This document shows, one piece after another, positions 57,723 through 64,000 of a stretch of 64,000 bases of DNA (position 1 is the first letter of the stretch; the number at the start of each line of letters is the position of its first letter). Origin of the DNA: Hahellaceae bacterium (GTDB lineage: Bacteria > Pseudomonadota > Gammaproteobacteria > Pseudomonadales > Oleiphilaceae); the NCBI GenBank assembly GCA_016716085.1, contig JADJWY010000023.1, positions 124,001-188,000 of the forward strand, written 5' to 3'. The notes beneath the pieces were generated by a model. It was given only the letters and a program-made list of their open reading frames with translations, did not search any database and was not told the DNA's origin. The position numbers and the translations under genes are program-made.

Positions 57723-58621
57723 CCATCCCTCGCATTCCTGGCTATGACATGCCGTCCGATCTCCCTGTCTGCACCCGCGTCGCGTGGCAGCCAGACCCGG
57801 CGCGTGCGGTCTTACTGATCCATGATTTACAGCAGTATTTCGTTGATTTTTTTAACCCGCAGACGGCCCCGATTACCGAGCTGATCAGCCATACGCAGGC
57901 CTTACGCCAGGCCTGTGATGACGCTCAGATTCCGGTGATCTACACCGCACAACCTCCGCAACAAACAGCGCAGCAGCGAGGGCTTCTGCAAGACTGGTGG
58001 GGCAGCGGCATTACCGGGCAGGTCGAAGGAGCACGCATCATTGAAGCGCTGGCGCCCAGACCTCAGGACCTCGTGCTGACCAAGTGGCGCTACAGTGCCT
58101 TTACCCATACCGATTTGCGCGACCGCCTCAAAGCGCAGGGGCGGGATCAGCTTATTATCTGCGGCGTGTATGCGCACATTGGCTGCCTGATGACGGCATC
58201 AGATGCCTTCATGCATGATATTCAGCCTTTCCTGGTCGGCGATGCCGTCGCGGACTTTTCGCTGCAGGATCATCATATGGCGCTGACCTATGTCACCCAT
58301 CGCTGCGGCGTCGTGCTGGATCACCAGCAGGTTATCTCCAGGCTGAAGCAACACACGGCAGTGCCTGCCTCCTATGAAGCCTTGTTGCAGAAAGTCGCCG
58401 CCGTATTGCAGCTGCCCGCGAATGAGATTCGTCCCGATGATGACCTCTTGCTATGCGGTTTAGACTCGGTGCGTTTGATGAGCCTGGTCGCGCTGTGGCA
58501 AGCCGCCGGTGCACCCATTGAATTCGTCACATTGGCGGAGAAACCCACTCTGGCTGATTGGTGGTTCCTGCTTTCAGGATGCCGCGTCAATGAACAAACA
58601 CCCGCCCTCGAACTCGCCTGA
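57719..58621 (+). CDS. entB: isochorismatase with aryl carrier domain (EntB/DhbB)
   Basis: This is a 300-residue two-domain protein. Residues about 1-210 are the isochorismatase (VLLIHDLQQYFVDFF, LTKWRYSAFTHTDLRDRL, ICGVYAHIGCLMTASDAFMH), which makes 2,3-dihydro-2,3-DHB. Residues about 220-295 are an aryl carrier domain with the phosphopantetheine Ser in DDDLLLCGLDSVRLMSL. The start is GTG overlapping the entE stop. A 12-base gap precedes entF. Confidence 0.94.
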   Translation: MTIPRIPGYDMPSDLPVCTRVAWQPDPARAVLLIHDLQQYFVDFFNPQTAPITELISHTQALRQACDDAQIPVIYTAQPPQQTAQQRGLLQDWWGSGITGQVEGARIIEALAPRPQDLVLTKWRYSAFTHTDLRDRLKAQGRDQLIICGVYAHIGCLMTASDAFMHDIQPFLVGDAVADFSLQDHHMALTYVTHRCGVVLDHQQVISRLKQHTAVPASYEALLQKVAAVLQLPANEIRPDDDLLLCGLDSVRLMSLVALWQAAGAPIEFVTLAEKPTLADWWFLLSGCRVNEQTPALELA

Positions 58622-58633
58622 CGCTGACTGAAC

Positions 58634-61600
58634 ATGACGTTTCCAATTTTGAAGTCTGCGCCAAACGCAGATGTTGAGCAAGGCCACGCGCTCACGGCTG
58701 CGCAAACCGGGATTTGGCTGGGGCAGCAGCTCGACCCTAAAAATCCTGCTTACTGGACGGCCGAAACCGTGAACTTGCAGGGCGCACTTGATTGTGATGC
58801 CTTCTGTGAGGCCGTTAATCTGACCCTCGACGCATGCGAAGGGCTACATGCCATTTTCTATTGTGAGGACGGAGCGTTATGGCAACAGCGAACTACCTCC
58901 GCCCCGAGGGATGGCTGCCGCTTTCTGGATTTCAGCCTGCACACCCAGCCCCAGGGCTCGCTCGCACAGTGGATCGATGAACAACTGTCTCACCCTGCCA
59001 ATCTGACGAAAGGGCCATTGTTTTCCACGGCCCTGATTCGCCTGGAGCCCGAATGCCATGTCTGGTTTTTCCGCGCCCATCACATCATCCTCGACGGGTA
59101 CGGCTATGCGCTAATTGCGCGTCGCGTTGCCAGCCGTTACACCGCATGGGTCGCGCGCATGCCCCCCCAAGGAAGCGAATTTCATCCCTGGATGCCCGTA
59201 CTGCAGGAAGATGCGGTTTATCAGCGATCGGCTCAACACGCTTCGGATCGGGCATTCTGGCAAGCGCAGCTGCAGGATAGACCTTCACCCGTGCTGCTGG
59301 CAGCGACCCGACCGTTGTCCCATCAGGTACGCCGTCAGCGGCTACGATTGGCGGACGACCTGCTTGGACAATGGCAGGCTGCGGCAAAAGATCTCAGTGT
59401 TGACTGGCCGTCCTGGTTCGTCGCCTGTGTCGCCACTTACATTCAGCGTGCGACCGGTGCGACGTCGTTGACCCTGGGCCTGCCCGTCATGGGGCGACTG
59501 GGGTCTGCCGCGCTCAATGTGCCCTGCATGGCAATGAATATCGTGCCACTTTACCTTGAGATTGACCCAGCAAAATCATTCGCTGATCTCGCACTCCATG
59601 TCTGCCACCAGTGGCGGGCTCTGCGCCCACACCAGCGATACCGCCATGAACACATGAAGCAGGATCTGAACCGGGCGCCGGGCCAGCGCTTATTTGGTGC
59701 GGTAGTCAACCTCATGCCCTTCGACCGCCCGCTTCAGTTTGCCGGACTCACCGCGGAAAGCCTTCCGCTGGCGGCGGGTCCCGTCGAAGATCTCGCCTTC
59801 AACGTCTGGGTACAGGAAGGCTGCTTGCAGCTATCGCTGGAAGCCAACCCAGACGCCTATGCCGCAGGTGACCTATCTGACCATGCCACCGCGCTGCTGC
59901 AAACCCAGACTGCGGCCCTGCATCATCCTGATAAAGCCCTCCGCGAACTACCGATTTCGGTGCTCGCTGATAAGCCTCCGCATCGGCGGGACATTTCACT
60001 CCTGCAAGGCGAAGCCACTCAGCGTAAGGTGCTCGATGTGCTTGAACAATGGCGCCTGCATTGCGGTCATGCCCCGGCATCCATTGTGCTGGAACACGCC
60101 GGCCACGCCGCCATGACTCAGGCTGAGTTACTGCGAACGGTGCAAAAACTGGCGGGCTGGCTAACCGCGAACGGCATTCAGGCCGGGGATCGCATCGCGG
60201 TGATGCTTCCCCGCTCACAGGAGGCCATTTCCAGCCTGCTGGCAATCCTTTGGGTGGGCGCGGTCTGGGTACCACTGGATCCCAGTGGGCCAAAGACCCG
60301 TCAGCAACAGATTTTGACTGATCTTAAACCGGCTAAGCTGATTACGCTGAAATCGCTGGCCGACCAGATAAGCGCAGATCAGCCCTTGCTCATGCTGGAC
60401 ACCGACGCGCTGTGCGATGTCCAGCCACTTCTGTCGCCTTTTCCTGTTCAGCCTGATGACGCTGCCTATATCATTTACACCTCGGGATCGACCGGAAAAC
60501 CAAAGGGTGTGGTCATTCGCCGAGGTGGGCTGGCCCATTTTATCAGTGCTGCGTGTGAGCATTATGGCGTGGTAAAGCAGGATCGTATCCTGCAATTTGC
60601 GCCACTGCACTTTGATGCGTGTATTGAAGAGATTTTTCTCGCACTTTGCAGCGGTGGCCATCTTATTCTGCGCACCGACGAGATGCTGAGTTCTTTATCC
60701 CGGTTCCTTACGTGCTGTGAGGAGCAGGCGATCACCGTACTGGATTTACCCACGGCCTTTTGGCATGAGATCGCCTTACAGTGCGCTCAGCTGAGTTTGC
60801 CGGAATCCTTAAGGCTGGTGATTATCGGCGGAGAGGCCGTTCAGTCTGAGCGCGTCGTTTGCTGGCAGCAGCACGCCGGTCATATTGAACTGTTGAACAC
60901 CTACGGCCCAACGGAAACGACGGTCGTCTGCTGTGCCGCCAGGCTTACGCTATCTGATACCGAAAGCATCGGAACACCCCTTCCCGGTACCACGGCGGTG
61001 GTCGTCAATGCACACCTCGACCCAGTGGCGCCGGGCGAGAGCGGTGAGCTCTGCGTGATCGGACCCACGCTCGCGGAGGGGTATCTTGGCTTGCCCGAGC
61101 AAACCGCCGACCGATTTGTGAACCTAACCGCCCTGCCCGGCCAGCCGCGAGCTTATCGCAGTGGCGACCGTGTGCGCGTCAATGCGGATGGCCAATTGTG
61201 CTACCTCGGCCGCCTGGATGACGAGTTTAAACTTTCAGGACATCGCATCGCGCCGGCAGAAGTCGAAGCCGTGCTGTCAGCCTGCCCGGGCATATCCGAT
61301 GCTGCCGTCGTGGGTTGCATCCCGGCGAACGGCGCGAAACAATTGGTTGCCTTCATCGCCACACCCGATGCCAGCTGCGATCAGGCCGCCTTGCGCGCCT
61401 GGCTGGGTGACCGCCTGTTTGCGGCAGCCATTCCCAGTGCTTTTATTCCACTCCCCAACCTGCCACGCACCCGCAACAACAAAATTGACCGTCACGCGCT
61501 CCAGAATCAGGCGCTGGTGTACTTAAAAAATGCGCAGGCCGACGGCCCCCCATCCCTGCTTGATGACAGGTGCCACTCACCACTCTACGTGACGGTGCAA

Positions 61601-62671
61601 CACATTTGGCAAGCCGTTCTGGGCGTGAATGCGATCGGGCCGGATGCCGACTTTTTTGCACTGGGGGGCAAATCACTCGCCGCGATCCAGGTCGTCAGTC
61701 GACTCAGCACGGCCCTTACCTGTGAGCTGGAGGCCGCGATCCTGTTCCAGCATTCAACGCTTGCGGCGCTCACGCAGAAACTGGCTGAACGCGGTCTGGC
61801 ACCTGCGTTTACCGCCCTCTCTGGTACTGGTTGCGCACTTTCCGGCGCCCCACGTTCCGGTGAGCGACGCGCCGACCTGGCAAATGACGTTCAGCCCCTG
61901 CTGGCCCCCCTCATCAACTTGCAGCCTGGCCGCCGAAACCCCGGATTATTCTGCATTCACCCGGCCGATGGCCTCAGTTGGTGTTACCTGGGACTGGCCC
62001 GCCACTTACCCGATATTCCCTTGTGGGGCTTGCAGGCAAACGGGATCACGGGGGAGCTGTCCCCCTCTTTTGAGGTGATGGTGGATGAGTACACCGCTTT
62101 GATCCTGCAGGCTCAGCGCAAAGGACCCTATCGTCTGCTGGGGTGGTCTTCAGGGGGCGGAATTGCACAGGCGATTGCAGCGTCGCTGACCGAACGGGGC
62201 GAAGTGGTCGATCTTCTGGTCATAATGGATGGTTACCCCAGTGAAAGCTGGCGCGATACCCCGCCCCCGACCTACCGCGACGCCCTGCTGACCTTACTGG
62301 ATGATATTGAAGATGCGTTCGATTCCGAAGGCAGACCGCTGGATGAAAAGGCGCTGCTAAACGCCGTTGCAAAACCGGGAAGCTCGCTGGCGGGATGCGC
62401 CGAGTCGTTGATCAAGCGTATGGCCGACACAGCCTTGCATAGCATGCGGTCCTACCGCAAGGCCAGTCATCCGATCTATGCGGGAGAGGCGCTTTTTTTT
62501 CGTGCGACACAGGGCGAAACCGCGACGAAGTCCTGGCAAGGCTGGCGGCCATACCTCCGGGGAAACATCAAATGTATCGACCTGGATTGTCACCATTTCG
62601 CGATGCACCAACCGGCTGCATTACGGCGGATTGGCACTGAACTCCGAAAATACTGGGCAGATCAATCATGA
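58634..62671 (+). CDS. entF: non-ribosomal peptide synthetase, C-A-PCP-TE (EntF-like)
   Basis: This single-module NRPS has 1345 residues. The condensation domain is at about 15-450 with HHIILDGYG near 148. The adenylation domain is at about 470-960 with YIIYTSGSTGKPKGVVI and NTYGPTETTVV. The carrier domain has Ser in FFALGGKSLAAIQV near 1012. The thioesterase has GWSSGGGIAQAIA near 1170. Read against GrsA numbering, the pocket residues are D235 A236 E239 D278 I299 G301 T322 V330. The two acids suggest a basic amino acid such as lysine rather than serine. So it probably joins DHB to that amino acid; release by the TE as free acid or cyclic oligomer is open. The stop overlaps entA. Confidence 0.92.
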   Translation: MTFPILKSAPNADVEQGHALTAAQTGIWLGQQLDPKNPAYWTAETVNLQGALDCDAFCEAVNLTLDACEGLHAIFYCEDGALWQQRTTSAPRDGCRFLDFSLHTQPQGSLAQWIDEQLSHPANLTKGPLFSTALIRLEPECHVWFFRAHHIILDGYGYALIARRVASRYTAWVARMPPQGSEFHPWMPVLQEDAVYQRSAQHASDRAFWQAQLQDRPSPVLLAATRPLSHQVRRQRLRLADDLLGQWQAAAKDLSVDWPSWFVACVATYIQRATGATSLTLGLPVMGRLGSAALNVPCMAMNIVPLYLEIDPAKSFADLALHVCHQWRALRPHQRYRHEHMKQDLNRAPGQRLFGAVVNLMPFDRPLQFAGLTAESLPLAAGPVEDLAFNVWVQEGCLQLSLEANPDAYAAGDLSDHATALLQTQTAALHHPDKALRELPISVLADKPPHRRDISLLQGEATQRKVLDVLEQWRLHCGHAPASIVLEHAGHAAMTQAELLRTVQKLAGWLTANGIQAGDRIAVMLPRSQEAISSLLAILWVGAVWVPLDPSGPKTRQQQILTDLKPAKLITLKSLADQISADQPLLMLDTDALCDVQPLLSPFPVQPDDAAYIIYTSGSTGKPKGVVIRRGGLAHFISAACEHYGVVKQDRILQFAPLHFDACIEEIFLALCSGGHLILRTDEMLSSLSRFLTCCEEQAITVLDLPTAFWHEIALQCAQLSLPESLRLVIIGGEAVQSERVVCWQQHAGHIELLNTYGPTETTVVCCAARLTLSDTESIGTPLPGTTAVVVNAHLDPVAPGESGELCVIGPTLAEGYLGLPEQTADRFVNLTALPGQPRAYRSGDRVRVNADGQLCYLGRLDDEFKLSGHRIAPAEVEAVLSACPGISDAAVVGCIPANGAKQLVAFIATPDASCDQAALRAWLGDRLFAAAIPSAFIPLPNLPRTRNNKIDRHALQNQALVYLKNAQADGPPSLLDDRCHSPLYVTVQHIWQAVLGVNAIGPDADFFALGGKSLAAIQVVSRLSTALTCELEAAILFQHSTLAALTQKLAERGLAPAFTALSGTGCALSGAPRSGERRADLANDVQPLLAPLINLQPGRRNPGLFCIHPADGLSWCYLGLARHLPDIPLWGLQANGITGELSPSFEVMVDEYTALILQAQRKGPYRLLGWSSGGGIAQAIAASLTERGEVVDLLVIMDGYPSESWRDTPPPTYRDALLTLLDDIEDAFDSEGRPLDEKALLNAVAKPGSSLAGCAESLIKRMADTALHSMRSYRKASHPIYAGEALFFRATQGETATKSWQGWRPYLRGNIKCIDLDCHHFAMHQPAALRRIGTELRKYWADQS

Positions 62672-63447
62672 CACGCTTCGCAGGCAAAACGGTTTTGATA
62701 AGTGGCGCTGCGCAGGGCATTGGTGCATCCATCGCACAGGCTTTCTCGCAGGAGGGTGCGGCGGTGGCGCTACTTGACTGCAAATCAGACACCCCTGCGC
62801 TCGCGAACCAGTTAAGCCAGGCGACGGGGAATCCGACGCTGGGTAAGGTAATCGATTTGCGCGACGGTACAGCGATTCTGGATGCGGTGACCGAGACCGA
62901 GCTAACGCTTGGACCCATTGATGTGCTGGTCAGTGTGGCGGGCATACTCCGACTCTCCCCGGTTCTCGACATCACCGATCAGGATTGGGACGAGAGCTTC
63001 GCCGTGAATACCCGTGGAGCCTTCCGTTTATGCCGCGCCGTCGCGCAGCGAATGGTGGACCGACGGCAAGGCAACATTGTCGTTGTCAGTTCGAATGCCG
63101 CGACCACGCCCCGCACCGGGATGGCGGCTTATGCCGCTTCCAAAGCCGCATTAACCCAGTTCACACGTTGTCTTGGCCTTGAATTGGCACCCCTGGACAT
63201 CCGCTGCAATATCGTGTCACCTGGCTCTACCGATACGGCGATGCAACGGCAACTCTGGCGACAAGAGGATGACAAGGCCAGGGTACTGCGCGGTGACCCT
63301 GATCAGTTTCGCCTCGGAATCCCCCTCAACCGATTTGCCAGCGCCTGCGAAATTGCAGACGCGGTCTGCTTTCTCGCCAGTGATCAGGCCAGACACATTA
63401 CGCTACATGATCTGAGGGTTGATGGCGGCGCGACCCTCGATCGTTAA
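62668..63447 (+). CDS. entA: 2,3-dihydro-2,3-dihydroxybenzoate dehydrogenase (EntA)
   Basis: This 259-residue short-chain dehydrogenase oxidises the EntB product to 2,3-dihydroxybenzoate. NAD site VLISGAAQGIGASIAQAF, catalytic Ser region VVSSNAATTPRTGMAAYAAS with YxxxK (YAASK) and the conserved SPGSTDTAMQ are present. It overlaps entF by ATGA and is the last gene of entCEBFA. Its 3' 45 bases overlap the convergent phosphopantetheinyl transferase gene. Confidence 0.93.
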   Translation: MTRFAGKTVLISGAAQGIGASIAQAFSQEGAAVALLDCKSDTPALANQLSQATGNPTLGKVIDLRDGTAILDAVTETELTLGPIDVLVSVAGILRLSPVLDITDQDWDESFAVNTRGAFRLCRAVAQRMVDRRQGNIVVVSSNAATTPRTGMAAYAASKAALTQFTRCLGLELAPLDIRCNIVSPGSTDTAMQRQLWRQEDDKARVLRGDPDQFRLGIPLNRFASACEIADAVCFLASDQARHITLHDLRVDGGATLDR

Positions 63448-63999
63448 GGTGTTCACATCTGCAAGGGCCAGCACGGCCAGATAGCCTGAAGGAACGTCGA
63501 GCAACGTCAGATTGGCATCTGTCATCGGTGCCCCCTGACATCGCACCGAAAACGACGATCCATCGGGAAGGATGGTCAGCGCTTTGGTATTCGCATTCAA
63601 ACCACAGCCCCATGCCTTCAACAGGGCTTCCTTGGCTGTCCAGATTGCGCAGGCCGCAAGCGCATCCTCACCACGCCGGCAAGAGGCAATTTCTTCAGGA
63701 CTGAAAACGGCACCTACGACGTCTTTCCAGTCCACATTGGGGGCGCTCACCTGCTCTATATCGATCCCGACAGGGTGTGTTTGACTCAATCCAACGATCA
63801 CCTGCCCCCCTGCATGGCTGACGTTGAAAAAATAGGCGGCGGAAACTTCTGGCTTACCCATGGCCGTCTGCGTCAGCACAACCTGTTGCGCCTCGATGCC
63901 CAATTTTTTAGACAATAAGCATCGGACCAGAGCGCGACCGGTTACAAAGCGACGCCGGTCTTCCTCGTGATGGTAACGGGCTGCGCGCTGACGTTCGTC
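63403..63999 (-). CDS. entD: 4'-phosphopantetheinyl transferase (EntD/Sfp type), 5' end outside window
   Basis: This enzyme attaches phosphopantetheine to the EntB and EntF carrier domains. The frame is open to the window edge (RRRFVTGRALVRCLLSKKLG), so the first residues lie beyond 64000; an internal ATG at 63915 is not the true start. Key motifs are VGIDIEQVS (metal-binding Asp) and IWTAKEALLKAWGCGL (WxxKEA). It converges on entA with 45 bases of overlap. Confidence 0.92.
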   Translation of the reverse strand, partial: DERQRAARYHHEEDRRRFVTGRALVRCLLSKKLGIEAQQVVLTQTAMGKPEVSAAYFFNVSHAGGQVIVGLSQTHPVGIDIEQVSAPNVDWKDVVGAVFSPEEIASCRRGEDALAACAIWTAKEALLKAWGCGLNANTKALTILPDGSSFSVRCQGAPMTDANLTLLDVPSGYLAVLALADVNTLTIEGRAAINPQIM

Positions 64000-64000
64000 C

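Noticed and set aside
54901..63447. Assigning the product as enterobactin
   Set aside because: Gene order matches, but the NRPS pocket has E239 and D278 where serine-activating EntF has Trp and His.

Overview
The window is a piece of a gammaproteobacterial chromosome. The evidence is the metE/metR pair, rsuA, an enterobactin-type gene set, Fur-box-like sites and moderate GC content. A marine or estuarine lineage is plausible from the arsenic, siderophore and metal-efflux content, but I cannot name the genus. I see no tRNA, rRNA or CRISPR array.

Region by region. (1) Positions 1-5.4 kb hold a heavy-metal efflux block: an RND adaptor cut by the window edge, its CzcA/CusA-type pump, a cation diffusion facilitator and a YnfA-type membrane protein. 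(2) Positions 5.3-12.9 kb look like an insertion zone: a tyrosine recombinase divergent from a KfrA-type coiled-coil DNA-binding protein, an IS1380-family element, and broken genes for a sulfatase, a secreted metalloprotease with a ricin-type lectin domain, and an unknown envelope protein. (3) Positions 13.0-28.7 kb hold a type I restriction-modification operon with other genes inside it. The order is hsdM, hsdS (split by an IS66 element with a clean 8-bp target duplication), a NucS/DUF91-type nuclease, a 5' stub of hsdR, a PHP-domain/SMC-like ATPase, an AlbA_2 protein, a DarG-like macrodomain protein, full hsdR and a YgjP-type metallopeptidase. Most junctions overlap by 1-28 bases, so it reads as one polycistronic defence locus. 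(4) Positions 28.9-37.9 kb hold a second tyrosine recombinase, a CDF transporter with an HMA-like front end, an orphan ATPase, rsuA, a tripartite HipBST-type toxin-antitoxin system, a glutathione peroxidase, a MerR regulator facing a damaged old-yellow-enzyme gene, two gene fragments, and a Phd/VapC pair. (5) Positions 37.9-41.2 kb hold arsenic resistance genes acr3, an ArsJ-associated GAPDH and arsJ. (6) Positions 41.3-45.7 kb hold a DUF481 outer-membrane protein, metE and metR. (7) Positions 45.8-64 kb hold a catecholate siderophore island: siderophore-interacting reductase, TonB receptor plus ABC importer, AraC regulator, MFS exporter, entCEBFA and a phosphopantetheinyl transferase running off the end. 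Fur-box-like sites lie at three promoters.

Two points change how the window should be read. First, most frameshifts between about 8 and 25 kb, plus two at 31.8 kb, are one-base length changes in homopolymers, and they also hit an IS66 copy whose target duplication is still perfect. They look more like sequence errors than gene decay, so many pseudogene calls here may be intact genes. Second, the single-module NRPS has an acidic substrate pocket that does not look like the serine pocket of EntF, so the siderophore is probably not enterobactin.
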